A stretch of DNA of 64,000 nucleotides from Cheiracanthium punctorium (Eukaryota > Arthropoda > Arachnida > Araneae > Cheiracanthiidae), in the NCBI GenBank assembly GCA_038373885.1, contig JAWZYV010006213.1, positions 62,001 through 126,000 of the forward strand. Reading direction: 5' to 3'. Made by a program: the position numbers and the translations under genes. Of the stretch, positions 25,301 through 40,300 are shown one piece after another. Every line of letters begins with the position of its first letter. The stretch's first letter is position 1. The notes under the pieces were generated by a model that saw only the letters and a program-made list of their open reading frames with translations, ran no database searches and was not told the DNA's origin.

Positions 25301-28300
25301 AATGGACATTTATGTTTCTTCTGTTTAACGATTCTTAGATATTTTGTAATTCTGAATTTACGTACATGTGCGATGCTCTAATTTTGAACAAATGGTTTTA
25401 ACGCACATGAATGTGTAAATCCTTCACACTGACGCGCAGATTTAATTTTTGTGTGCCGTTATTTTGTCCTTGTACTGCCGTTACACAAAAGAATATTTCA
25501 ATATTATTGAAATTTTCTAAGTTGAATTTGTGAATATTTTTTGTTTCTTCCGAAATTCATATAGCTGAAAAGGGCGTGCAGGACATCACTTACCTTTACA
25601 GCTGTCATGACAGTCTTCCAGGGTTCATACTCATTTTTCAAAATGAAATTCCCTGAGTTTTCCAGGTGATTTTTCAAGAATTTCCAGTTATCGCAAAAAA
25701 ATAAACATAAGACTAAATACTTTTTATTTATATGCCCTATTCTAAGGTAATGAAATTATGATAGCACTATGGTAATCAAAATTATATTCCCCCTCAATTA
25801 TCGCATAATCAATGGATTACATTTATATCAAACATTGTTTTAAATTAAGTTTTACCTATAAAATATCAGAAATTATGCAACAGCTTTACAGAAGTAAAAA
25901 AGAATTTTTGGGACCACTTCCCTGATTGATAGTTTCAAGATATTTTTTTAATACTATTGCCAGTACACAAGGCTATTGGTAAAAATTGCCCATATTCCTT
26001 AGAACTAAATAAATTCGACCAATCCTATGCATAAACAGTGAAATATTTAACATTATAGGAACACACATTCTACATTGTATTCTAGCAAATATCAGCAGAG
26101 TTTGTATATACGTGATAATAATATTACACAATCTAACTTTGTGCACAGTACACAACACAAAGAATAGCCCCTTCAACTCAAATGAGAAAAGGGAGCAATC
26201 ACAAATGCTCAGAACTGCAGAGACAAAATGAGAAGCAAGTGTGCTATTCGTCCTAAGCAGTCTTAAGTGATATTTGATTATTCTTGTATAATCCATTTCC
26301 AATTGCATGAGTACTTCATTAGCAAAGTAGTTGACCATTGAATAGGGCGAAAGAAATAAAAAATAAAGAGACCGGGGTAAATTTTCTTAAAATTCCAGGG
26401 TTGAAGCTGGATTTTCCAGGTTTTTAAAGCAAAATTACATTTTCCCCATGAGATTTCCCTGAGTTTTAAGAGCTAATTTTCAATTCCCTGAGTTTTCCCT
26501 GTTTTCCAAGTTTCCCTGAGGGCGTACGAACCCTGTCTTCGTTTATGGGGGATAGTAACTCACAGTGATTGAGAATTAGGCCTTTGCTAAAAAAAAATAT
26601 TTGAAAATACGCTTTGTACTTCTCATTTTAATTGTAATAGATTTTTTAAAAGCAATTATGATACTGCTCTTTGTGAGATGTGAGGCTTTTGTCGGGTTTT
26701 AAGAGGCTGATCAATAGTTCAAAATTCTAAGGAATGAGCATTTTAAGTAAATGTAACTATACAACTTTTACGTTCATAATTATATAAATTGGCATAGTTG
26801 TTTAAATTTTAAATAATACAAATATTTCAATAAGAATAACATAATAGGACTTAATGGTTTTTTTCGTTTTTCAAGATGCCAAATAAATACATAAGAAAGC
26901 CTCATGCAAACCGTTGGACATTGCGTTAAAATGATTTTTCTACGGCAATCAAGGAACGAAAACGGGATCATACCACCACCTGCTGGATATAGAAGGCCTT
27001 AGAACAGAAGTTTTTACGTCATCATTAGTTGTTTTTTTTTCTACGATGAAGTCATCACAGTTTTCCTTTCACAAAGTAAAACTATTTAAAATTTCTCGTG
27101 AATGATACAAATTTTAGAAAATATCGTATGTTAAAGTTAAAAATCATAATACCTTTCTATTAAAAGTATATTTATTATGATCTATTTCTATATCATATTA
27201 TATAATTAGTGATAGTTAAAATTTCCTATTTGCCGCAAAATTAAATTTGCTATCTTAAATCATTAAAATGTTTTATGGGATCGATTAATAAAATGAGGAC
27301 ATACAATGATTTCAAGATGTATTATTAAAGTGTTTCTCAACAGTTGAATGAAAGCAACGTTTCCGACGCCCCACCTATGCCGTTCAAAACCTTCTTGGTT
27401 TCCTCTACATCCTCTTAAATTTATGATTTTTCGGTATATTATATATATATATATATATAGATAGATATAGATATTGATATACATGCTTTTAAATAAGAAA
27501 AAAATCTTGAAACATAAAATAAATATAAGAAATAATAAATGACGTTAAGGAGCTTGAAATATTAATGCAAAATCGCTAAGTAAAAAAATAAAAGAAAAGA
27601 AAAATTGTCATATGATTTACTACTCTATAAATAAAACCAAATCTGTCTTTACAATTTTATTATTATTATTTCATTTTATTTTATTTTTATTAGTGTCTTC
27701 TCTCAAGGCTGGCAACTCACCTTCCGATGTCAAGAGAGAACATTTCCTCCATATGCAACACACGCAACAGATGCATGATATTACAAAAGAAAGTCCACCA
27801 AGAACTGAAGATATTAACCACATACGATTGCCTGCTCTACGCTGTTTCTCTGCTTCAGAAATAGTGACAGCAGCACTCGTCGTAACCTGTGTTGCTGAAA
27901 TTAAGAAAAGAGTGTTCTTGTACTTTGTACAAACACACACATAAAAAATGCTCATTGAATTAGAAATGATTTATATTTACGCAAGTTTAAGTGCATTTTA
28001 AAAATTCTTAATTTTTATTGCTTATAAACCTATTTTAATGCTACTTTAAATACTGACTATATTATTTTTTTCGTTATTCGTCTATGAAAGTGCTTAAATG
28101 GCCATCCTTCAACAGCTAGTTTAATTACCTTAAATTTAAAATGCTTTCTTTCCAGCGTGTCAAATAAGATAGCTTACGGAAATTTTTCAAAAGTTTTAAT
28201 TACAAAAATCTTCTGCTTGTACGAACTCAAAGAGAAAATGAGTAAAACATATTTGAACTATCAAACACTTGGTGAACAATCTGTTCCAATTCAAAGTTCA

Positions 28301-31300
28301 AAATATTTTGTTGTGTCTACAATATAAGTATTTTTTATTCAAATCAACATTTCTAGATCGCACAGTACTTTATATAGTAATACACTTTTCACAAAACATA
28401 TTTTAAATCACATTAAAAAATAGAAAGAATTATTTCTCAAGTTTTATTTTTCTGAGGCTTGCGTTAAAAATCTTGAATTTTAGACAATTTATTAAATATT
28501 TAAGTGTTAGACAACTTCTTTGTGGATTTCATACTACTTTCACGTGGGAGAAAACTTGCTTAGAAAAATAAGTTAAATTAAAATATGAAATATAAGCAAT
28601 TACAGATGATCTTCGTCCATATGACAGATCTCGGCTGTAAAACATCAATCTTCTGTGCTCCGTTAGAAATAGCTTCGTGGATTTCAAAGCGGGGCTTGGG
28701 TGCTGTAGGCTGCTAACCCCCATTCTAAGAATCTTTTACTTATTATTATTGTATTTGCACCTCGGACTACCAGTCCTAGGTGTCAACACAAACCAAAAGC
28801 TATAGGTCAATATCATAAATTTGCTTTGTTTGTCATATGCCCATAGTTTTGGATATAAGATTTTTGCATATGAAGGCAGATTAAAAGAAATTCATTCACG
28901 AATATAGGTTAAGCATTTTCGCAAAGCCAAAACATTTTGGCTATTTCCTAAATTGTAGCTTACGCTTGATATCAGATTACATCAACATTTTAAAATACTG
29001 TTTCCTGTAGCTAAAGATATCTCTATTGCTCATGTAATAAAAAGCTAAATTTGTTTCCTTTTAAAACTGCTCCATGCACAAATTAATAGCACATATATCA
29101 CAGATGTTATTTTCCTAAATTATTCTTCTTCAAATTTCAAGTGAGACTGACGTCTTTTAGAATATTTACTACTATATGTGAATATAATTTTTGCTTCTGT
29201 GACCTACCTACTGCATTTCAGTTCAAAGGAAAATGAAAGCTGAATTAGAAGGGCTGTATTTGACAACGGCTGTTGAAAGATTACTAGTTGATCATGCATA
29301 AGGTGACCATACGTCCCGTTTTGAACGGGACAGTCCCGTTTTTAGGTGGCTTGTCCCGTTGTCCCCAAGCACAGCTTGGGGACACCGTAATGTCCCGTTT
29401 TTAGAATATGTCCCCTTCAATGTCCCGTTTTTAGAAAGAGAGCAACCCAAGGTAACGATTTCAATAAAGGTCGCTGAAAATCTAAAATCATCCAACGGCA
29501 GTGTCTGTAAAAAAATAAAAATAAATAAATAAATAAAACTGACCTCCCCCCCTTCCCCTCTCGAGACGCAAAGAAAACGGCGGAGGGATGTATTGTTTTT
29601 ATATTTGTTATTTTAATGTTCCTTTTTGTCAACCATTTCAATTTATTTAAATTTTATTACTTTTTTTAGAGTTATGTTCCTCCTTTGCTTATTCCTCCCC
29701 CTTCCCCGATCTCCACTTTATTTCCCCTTTTCACTCTGGTTTTCTAAGAATTTTTTTCCTTCCGAATGACAAGTTTCCTTTTTTCTGTGTGTGCTTTTGT
29801 TTACATTTCTCACTTTCCTACCTTCCTGCTTTGTCGTATGGTGTTTTTGAAGTCGAAGAAGGGCCTACCCCTTGTACCACCCGAAACGTACGTCAGACTA
29901 TTTTTTATAGAATATTCGTGTTTCAGCAAAGTTCTTTTTTTTCATTTTATTTTGATATTAACATTAACACAAGCTTTTTAGCGCGTTTTCTTAAGAACTA
30001 AACTATACCCAGACCTGTAAATCCAGTCTCCCTACACTATTACCTTGAAAATAGTAGATGTCCCGTTTTGAGGAAGAAAAGAAATACACTATTGCCAAAA
30101 TAGTAGTGGATGTCCCGTTTTGAAGGAAAAAATAAATGGTCACGTTAATCATGCATAGCTGCGGAAAATAAGGCACACTTGTCTTTTATTTGACCATTGT
30201 TCGCCCTGAAAACAAAGTTACATTTACCAATCGTTTCCAAATAACTTACATCTTGCTGCATATAATATTTGAACCAGAGGCCATTTTCATATTTAAATAC
30301 ATACTAAAATTATTGTTTTTTTTTACAATGGACAAAGGGCATTTTAACTTCACGCTAAAAGTAAATAATAATAATATCCTGTTTTGATATCAGTTTTCAA
30401 TATATTTGAATTAAGTATTTATCAATTACAAGTTTCAAAGTTTTGCCTGTCCGATGTCAATCTTTTTTCCTTCTTTAATTCATATATCATTTGATATTAG
30501 AGAGCTGAATTTTTCCCTTACTACTAGAGATAAAGAGAAAAATCATAATTTTCTACACTGCTGGCCACCCAAATTGCAACACCAAGAAAAACAAGAGATA
30601 TCACAACAAAATTTATTGTGTAGATAACATGTTGACCAAGTAACAAATGATTAAATTTACAGCATTCTATGAAGCGTGGTTCCTGCCAAAATCAGTACCC
30701 AGAGTAGCCGCCGTTGTTGGAGATCACAGCTGCCACACGCCTCGGCATTGATTCAAAGAGACTTTGAATGTGTTCTTGGGGTACAGCAGACCAAGCAGCT
30801 TCCACACGTTGCCAAAGTTGATCTGGTGTGACAGCTGGGGATGAACTCTGGGTCAGTCGTTGAGCAACCATGGACCACATGTTTTCTATCGGCGAAAGAT
30901 CCGGAGAGCGCGCCGGCCAGGGAAGCAATTCAATCTGGTGATTGACGAAGAACCCTTGGACAATGCGTGCCACGTGTGGCCGTGCATTATCCTGCTGAAA
31001 TATGGCTGTTGGCAAGCCCTGAAGGTAAGAAAGGACAACTGGCTCCAACACCTCGGAGATGTAGCGCTGGCTGGTTAAAGTACCGGCAATGCGTACTAGA
31101 GGAGTGCGAGAGAGATATCCGATACCGCCCCATACCATAATACCCGGTGCAGGACCAGTGTGACGGTGCATAATGCAGCTGTTCAGCATCCTCTCTCCAC
31201 GGTGTCTCCAGACTCGAATCCGACCGTCGTGGTGTTGCATACAGAAGCGTGACTCGTCAGTAAAGAGAATTTCATTCCATTCTGTCGTCCACATCCTTCT

Positions 31301-34300
31301 TTCATCGCACCATTGGCGGCGGAGACGTCTGTGGTTCCGCGTCAGAGGTAGACAAAGCAACGGACGTCTTGCGGACAGACCATTCTGCTGTAAACGACGT
31401 CGAATGGTACGCGCAGACACTGGATGATGCGTTACAGACTGAATCTGCTGTGATATGGTTCGTGATGTGACTGAGCGGTCCGTCACTGCCATGCGTACAA
31501 TCTGCCTGTCATCACGTGACGTGGTGCACTGAGGTCGATGCGGTCGATCACGTCTGTCCGTCGTACCCTCCTGCACCCAACGATCACATATCCGCATCAC
31601 AGTTGTTTGGTTTCGTCCAATACGACGACCGATTTCCCTGAAAGATAACCCACAATCTCGGTATGCCACTATCCTTCCTCTGTCAAACTCGGATACTTGA
31701 TCAAAAGATGATCGTTGTTTCCTACGAGGCATAATTTATCGTTTTTTTGAAAAAAAAGCAAGAAAAACACAATTGCTGTACTTGAAACCGTCGAAATCTC
31801 CAAGCCTTAAATAGCGCTTTGAGGTGGCGCCACAGGCGCGCTTGATGTGCGTCTGCGCTGAAATTCTAATCATTTGCATATCTCACCTCAGCTAATGCAT
31901 GTTGTAAATTTCATATTATTTGCATGCTTCCTTCAGGGTGTTGCATTTACGATGGCCAGCAGTGTATATACTTTGTAATGAAATATTAATATGGCAGATG
32001 AGTCATGATATTGATTTTAGAAAAAAAAAGTATGAATAGCAACCTAACCAAATTTGACCGGAAAATTAGTGCAGAAAATAAGTTTACGTGGCTGTACAAA
32101 ATTTCAAATTTGTACGTTTAGTATTTGATTTAATATTAATTAAATATTATATTTAAGGGCTTTAAGGGACAGTATATCGTTTTGGAGAATGACAATTTTA
32201 CAGTTTGTTGACTGAATAAAGGGAAAGTTAGCCGTTACTTCCGTAACTTTACATGACGTTTGTGAAGACGAAAGTTCACTTTCAACAGTTTCCTTTGTGA
32301 TGAAAATCTTATTTCTTAAAATCTTAACTCTTGAAAATGATAATATTAAGAATAGTAATGACTTTTAAAATGGGCTATTCCCTTTTACAAATTTAAGTTT
32401 CAGCAAGACCTAGCAAAAATGGCCCTCAAGTGCCAAAAATTCAGAAAGAATTGATCTTACTCATTTCACATGTCTTCACAATTCATTCATCATTATTATT
32501 ACTTTTTAATCAGAGGCTTTGTCCTGATGCTACTGCTACTAACATTTCTATTCTTCTTAAATAAACGAACAACGACAACAACAAAAAAACACGGTTTGCA
32601 AAGTTTTGATATAAATAGTAATAACAGAGATACATATTTTTTGTAACTCCGCAAATTCATTACAACCCAATATTCATGTTTTTTATATATATTACATATA
32701 ATCCCACATTTTTATGTTAATACTTTACACTTTAATTATTATGTACAATATTTACATACCACAGCTATCGAAAATTAAAGGATAGTTACCATACACCAAC
32801 TTGTAATGCAAAACGTAATCCTTAAAAAGAATTTTAATAGTCAATGGAAGCACACTCTTTCAATAAGTGAATTCATGTTTAATTATTTATTATATCCTAT
32901 TTACTTAAAAGCATCTAAGTTTTTGTTAAGCACTGTATCGAAATATTTCTTATAAATACAAGTGAGTTAATTTCAGTTATTATACATGCATGCATACATA
33001 AATAAAGGAATAATATTCGTATAAATTTTATTATGAACAAAGGAAAATTAAATTCTGAAAATCTTAAGTTGCAACTTAAGTGTTAAGTTAATAAATTAAA
33101 TTTAAATGTGGCAACAGATTTGAAAAGCCCTCTGTGTAATTAGCATTCGGATAGCATAAAATCATCATGCAGTGCTTAAGATCGTGCAGTTTATATTTGA
33201 TTTGTGTACAAGTTGTTTATAAACTAGAAGACTATTGACTTATGACTAAAAATATTTCGGAAAAATTCGAATTAAATTACTGCAAATATAAAAAATAATA
33301 TTTCTATAAGCTGTACGCTGAAGTTTTCAGTTTTTTTTTTAAAATTCAAAATACAAATAATATTGAACTAACTCACAATCATGGCATTTACTTCATTCTA
33401 AAATAACATAGTATCAAAATATGAAAAGTTATGAACGTTCCTGTACAATAGATGAAATCCAAAAATGAGACATTTCTACTACATGGACATTCCAATAACC
33501 ACAGTTACACATGTCATCTGGTGTGGTCAATTAATGTTATTTGTACAATATTACCGTCAAAATCTGGAAATATTTTAGGCAGTATGAATTTTCAGTGCTT
33601 CAAAAAATGTGTAATAAAAACGCCATTTAATAATTTCCAAATTACATTCAAAATATATAAATTTCAAGTGCTTTAATGTAGATTTCCGCATCATTCAACA
33701 TCATTAGAAAATTTTTGTCACAACATCACTCGCCATGTATCTCACAGATGTTTTGTTCTACCACATTTTTACCGATATAAATATAACTTATTACTCGTCT
33801 TCCTAAATTTAATTTAATTTATTTTTTCATAAAAAGTATGTTAAAAATTTTTTATAGGGAAGAGAAAATTCAGCTAAAGATATGTCAATGTTTTTAATAT
33901 TTTACCCTGAAATTGAGGTTAACGTATCATTTTAATGAGTACAATTTCGAAAATATTCGTTATTCGCACTTTAGTAAACACACCTGATAAAATATTGAAT
34001 GTTGGAAGCATAGTTATTTACTACAGTGTAGTAAAAGTCATTCAACTATATCCGATTCAATAGTTAGATTTGATGAATACAACTTTTCACTAAATATTAG
34101 CTACACCATGCAATAAGTTAGGGAATATTCAAAAATTGATTTAAAAGGAACTATAGCATATAAAGCTTTCTTCAAATGAAATCCTTTCAAACACATGATG
34201 CTATGAATAAAGTAAATAAGTAACTTTGACTCAGTGAAATTTATTCAACTGACCGTCAGCTTCCATATTGCCCGTTAACTTTACGCATATAATTTAAGAC

Positions 34301-37300
34301 TATGCTAATCTGAACATGCGGTAAAAATTATGATTCAATTGACTAACACATATTCACCTACAACGTTTACAGCTATCGCATTTCTTCTACGATCAAATCA
34401 ATTATAAGTGTACTTTATTGAAAGATGCAGATATTAGGTATTATGTTTCAGTACGACACCTTTCAGCTTCTATTATAAACATATCTTTTCTGATTCATAA
34501 AGATCGAAACAGGAGATTCAATTTTTTTTCAATCCAGAAATCGAGTAATCTGCAAAATATTTAAGCTTCAGGTCAAATTTACCATCGAATGCAACGTAGC
34601 GGTCCAATTCTCTGACTATTAGCATCTCCTACTCAGAACTCACAAAACATTTACGAGATACATTGAGAGCGACGGTGCTCAGTGGGTGCTATCGCGGACC
34701 TCGAGAGGAAGTGTCAAAAATAACAAAGTTGCTGTGGATATAACCTGGATTAAACATAATCAGTCATACCAATAACTATTTGTTTTGTCGACACCGTCAA
34801 CACATTCTCTGTGAAGGCACTTTCTCCAATGAAGTTGTACGCAGCAATGAAGAAATCATACTGTGCACCGGGTTCCAGACCTGTGATAGTGTAAGATGTG
34901 GTATTGGTGGGGGCTTCTCTGTAGAAGTAAATAGACGTACCGGATTTCTTGTACCGGATACGAAAGTTCTGATCCGCTCCACCATCGAATCCTGGAGTCC
35001 ACACTAGAGTGATGGAGTCCGTTGATTCGTTCACGGCCCGGAGCTTTTGAGGGGGTTCAGGTGCACCTGTTGCAAGAGATTATTTCAGTTAATTTCATGA
35101 GTTGAGTATATTTTAATATTAAGATGCTTCAACTGTTTTTATGTAAACTGATATATTCAAAGCATCCATTATGGAATATTGTAAAGGACCGGAAGTTTAA
35201 AACTCTCCTAGATACATTAACAGAAGGTAATGTAACAATTTAAATTGCTTTTGGCATGCGCTATAATCTGCACAAGAACAGTAAAACTTTTTCTGAAGTT
35301 TATTAGACGTTTTTTACCCTTCTAACAACTGTTAAATTGAAAATTTGTCTTCCACTCTCATGTTTTTTGCCGACATCATGCCCTCAACAGTGTTGGTCAA
35401 CATTAGTGGAAAATTTCGGTTTACACTTTGTTCCGATATTCAGTCATGCCTTTTAAATTCTTCATAATTCTAAACTGCATTTTTCTATCCCAACACTTTT
35501 GTGCTATCTACAAGTACAAATATTCTCTTTTTTATTTTAAAAATTATAGTACTTTTACAAGTAAAAAAGGAGATTCATTAAAATAATACATTGTAGAATA
35601 ACTATTACACCGTTCAACATTTTTTTTTTTTTGGGGGGGGGGTCTGTTCTCATGCTTAAATTCTGATTCTAGACATTGAAAAACACTTAAAATTTCATTT
35701 TTAGTTCTTAAAGTTTGCTTTTGTCTGATTTACGTCGATAAGTATAATTTAATTTATTTAATAAACGAAAGATGACAGCACTTTGATTAACTCGAAAGTA
35801 AACTGTATTATTATTTGTAACTCTGTAGTATTGCTTGTAGTATTATTCATAATAATATTATTTGTTTGCATTATTAATGGCCCATACGAACATAAAACAA
35901 ATACGAAAAATATTCACTTTTAGACATTAATTTCTTATCATTTTATATTTATATGTTATTGTTTAACACAAATCTTGAATAAAAAATACTTTTATATACA
36001 GCAAAAACTTTTCTGATCATAATTTAGAGTGGAATTATTAAAAAAATATATAAACATGAGTAATGTTTGCCAAAATATTGAAAGATTGCTTTTATTTCCA
36101 CAAAAGCAAACTTTCATAAAAAAAGGAAAAGAAATATTTTCCTTAGTTTTGACGGAGGAGAAACTTAAATTTATTATGTAGAAGTCAGACCGAAAAATCG
36201 TGTTGACCGGTGCTATTGATCAATTCATATTATAAATCCAAAAAATGGCTTTTGTTCTTTATATAGATCCAAACCGCCGGACCTATCAAAATGATATTTT
36301 GAACGAATCTCTTAAAATACATTTATAAAGAGATCCGAGACACACACTCCCCTTCCCTGCTCTTAAAGTTTTTCATTAAATCTTACTTGAACAAAATAAG
36401 AGTCGGCCAATATCGAAATAATAGTCGGCCTTTCATTTTTTTTTTGTTCTACATTTACTTAACCCCGAAACATAACGTCCAAGTTAAATTGCTTAAAGTA
36501 TTTGATATGTGCATTCTTTATTAAGTTTGTGTCAGAAGTTGACTTTTGTTTTTATGTTTATTTATTTTCACTGGCCAGGTGTCAACAATGTTCACTCAGT
36601 ATAGTTACCAATCTCTACCAGGTATCGAGGTTATTGAGCCAAAAGTTTCAATAACAACGTCAAATACTTAGATTTGGAATGTGGTCTTCAAGAAATAACT
36701 TTTTCAAGAGAGGTCCTAGGTCCACATAGATAGTTTAATGCTAAAATTTTATTCGGATAAATATGATAAAGATTGACAGACAAAAATGATGTAGATAAAG
36801 AATGCAGAACTAATGAACTGTGTTGTCATTGGTATCTTTTTTTTGTCAATCTAGTTTAAGTTTATCATTTTACGGGAAAAAATGCATCACGTTTTCAATT
36901 TTGCAATGTTGAACCCTGTTACACTCTAAAATTTTATTTCAACAAATAAAAGATATCACACAATAAACATGAACTCACCTTTTTTAAGGAGGGCAAATTT
37001 AACAAAATCATAGCCAAGATGATTTCTTGCTACGCAAGTATACTCCCCAAAATCTTCATTGCGCACTCTTTTGATTGTTAGTACGCTGCACCACTGTAGA
37101 TCGCCTGTCTGGGCTGACCGAATATCGTAGCGACCGATGTCTAATCCTTGGAGTATCACAGTGCTGTTGTATGACCAAACAAAGCTTATGTTTCCATCTC
37201 CTTCAGCAATACACCGTAGTTCAATACTCGAAGAGAGTTCAGCTGCATTTTTGAGTGTAACCAAATTTCGCAAGATGGTTGGTCTGTCTGTAATGCAATA

Positions 37301-40300
37301 TTTAAATTACAATTTTCAATAAGCAGACTTGATGCATTATTAACAACGCTAAAATGAGAATTGTATTTCTTTATCAAATTTATGCATATTTTAAAAGAAA
37401 ATAACCACGATTTATACAATAATTTGTATTAAAAAAATAAATGTATGATTTTCAATTTGTAAAATTCGCAAAAAAATGTACAAAAATCTTTTTTAATCTT
37501 AATAATAGACCCTTTGATATAGGGAAAACATTTCCAAACTCATTAAATTGTTTATTAGAAGCACGTGAAGAATACATCATTTGGAAAGCATTGAAAATAT
37601 ATACAGGAATTTGAAATTTATGTGAAAAGAGAATTGGCTGTATTAATAATATAATCATCGTTACTTTTTGAAATCCAAAAGTAAAGGGACCATTTTTTAA
37701 ACTTTAGGAAATCTTATCTTTTTTTAATTAAAATCATAAATGATACTTAAGTAATTTCGATGATTCATTGATTGTTGTACCTCATTAAACTAAAAAATAT
37801 TAAATGTATCATTTTGATTCCAGTATAAGACTATTTTATGAACTAATAGCAAGTAGTATCATTATATCTTCTTGATAAATTAATCTTTTTAACTTAACTA
37901 TAAAGTGAATATTAATGTTCAACTGATGTCACGTCATATCTTATCATAATATTAATGACTTGTTATTACAGAGACATACGGTTATACAAACGAAAGACAT
38001 TTTCATTTGTATTAAAATCGCCATCATTAAATATAAATTTACCATACATTCTAATCATTATATACGCTGTTTTTTTTTAAATAATTTTAAGTTAACAAAT
38101 TAAAAGAGGCTCTAGAATCTAATTTTAAGAATTTCCAAAAAGTATATTATTGAAATATCAGGATTCTGTGTGGGAATATCTGGAGATGAAAATTTTGATA
38201 TGCTACTTGAATGTTATTCTTAAATATAAGTGATATAAATGTATCACTTTATCATTTCTCAAAATTGTTTTAAACATACTAGAATTGGAAGAAGAGTGCA
38301 ATACACTAAATGCAATAGAATGTTGAAAAATACAGAAAGAAAGTTGAATTTAATTCAAGAAAATGCTCTTGATTCTTCTTGGATTTGTTTCAGTTAATTC
38401 AATAAAATTGAATTTAATTGAAAGAAAAAAAAAATGAGACATACTAACAAATGTGTGTCAACATTTTCTAAGTCCAAATTCAATGCTTGTATTGTTTTAT
38501 TGTATATCACATTTCAATAACACCTCTTGATGCATCACAATAATTTCGTTGACAATTTATTTTTTTTTCAATAATAGTTATTTACTTTTTTCCAGAAAAT
38601 AAATTCTATTTACATAATTATTTTCTATCAAAATTAATAAAATCATGAATCCTAATTTGTAAAACATACGAGTAGTTGTGTAAAACAAAACTTTTATCCT
38701 AAAAAACTTTTAATTAAATAATTATATTGATTTTGTGTTAACAAACTTCACTAAATGATAACAAATATTTTATAGTAAGGCTGGCGATAGTAAGGCTGTA
38801 GAACATGAAACCAAAGTAAATAATATTTACTCACACAAAACGATGAGATTAACAGATTTCACGTCCGGTTCTCCAATTCCATTGAAAGCTTCACATTCCA
38901 GCGTTCCGGAATCCTGTTTCGACACATTGAAAAGCGTCAAGAGAGACCTGCCGTTCTCTGTGAATTGTTGATTCTCCTTCAGAATAAGATCGCCACCTTT
39001 GATACTCCACCGTATCATATCTGGAAGAATGGGATTCGCTAAAATACTGCACTCGAAGTAGGCATTGTCACCCTCAGCGACGACTACCATACTGGTGATG
39101 TTGATAACAGTAGCGGGATCTGGATGGGAGAATCATAATAAAAATATTTAGATAAGGGATCGGGAGTTAATCCGAGATAATCAAATTAACTTCAGACAAA
39201 AGACAGGCCACGACTGCTTTTCAGAACACTCTTACAAAATAGGTATGCTCCCATGAAATAGTTGTCAAATCTGTAACGTGGACACCTTGAATATTCAACA
39301 CACTCTTACTTAGATATTAGGGGCTCAAAGACTTAGCTCAAAGTAGCTAAAGTATAATACTCAAATTAGATTAAAATTACATAAACTTTATAAACTCTTA
39401 TTGATTGAACTCCATCCCTCCTCCTTTCATGTTTGTTCCCTTATAAATCAGGTATATCTTGTTTCTTTATAGTATTTCTATTAGTTATTTCTTTCGTAAA
39501 ATATAGGTCTGTCCGATCTCTTGATGATGGATTGAATTCCAGTTAGCCATAGTTAACAGCAGCATATATTTAAAACAATATATATATATATATTTATATA
39601 TTGTTTATATTGTTACCTCTATGGTGTTATATATAACAATATATATAACACCATAAAGGTCACTTGAACAGCTGTATTTCCGTTTAAGTAAACTTTATGG
39701 TACAAATGTTTTTTTTTTTTATTATTATTTTATGTTTTTAATTTTTTGATCATTTTCAGTGGCAATCATTTATCTGAAGCCAGAGACAAGGAACATAAAT
39801 GTTTCAAAACTTCAAAACTTTTTTTGATCGAAACAGCTGTATAAGCTGTTCGAGTAACCTTTATGGTGTTGTTTTACAATTTTTTTTTATTATTTCATGT
39901 TTTAAAATCCAGGTATTTTGAGTGTTTTTTACAACATATTTAGTTAAAATAGGGGAGATCTGGTCTAGCTGGCTACAGGGGAAGTTGGCGCTTTCCTCAT
40001 AATTCGCTGGTTTGGGGAGAGATTGGGAAACCAGTCACTGAATAACTTTATTCGGATTTTCTCTAAATGCTTTTAAAGTTTTATAGCGTTATCTCCGTAC
40101 TAGGGATATTTAGAACAATTTTCTTTTTTGTACATTAGCAAGTAATTTTTATCTGCGAAGCTATTTTTCTAATTTCTAATACACATCTTCATAAATCGAT
40201 TTAACTTGTGGAGTTTTTCGTGGTATATGATTACCTCTAGCTGCATTATACGTGATTTGTTTCGGCTGCTGAGGTTAAGACGGCACTGGCGCAGCCAGAA

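Noticed and set aside
25973..26338. 121-codon frame inside the CAGGGTTC-ended element as a transposase
   Set aside because: No catalytic motif or DNA-binding pattern, and far shorter than any transposase.
27612..27944. Plus-strand 110-codon frame
   Set aside because: It is antisense to the transmembrane exon, whose splice sites and phase fit the receptor gene.
30860..31427. Plus-strand frames over the Tc1 element
   Set aside because: Antisense shadows of the intact transposase.
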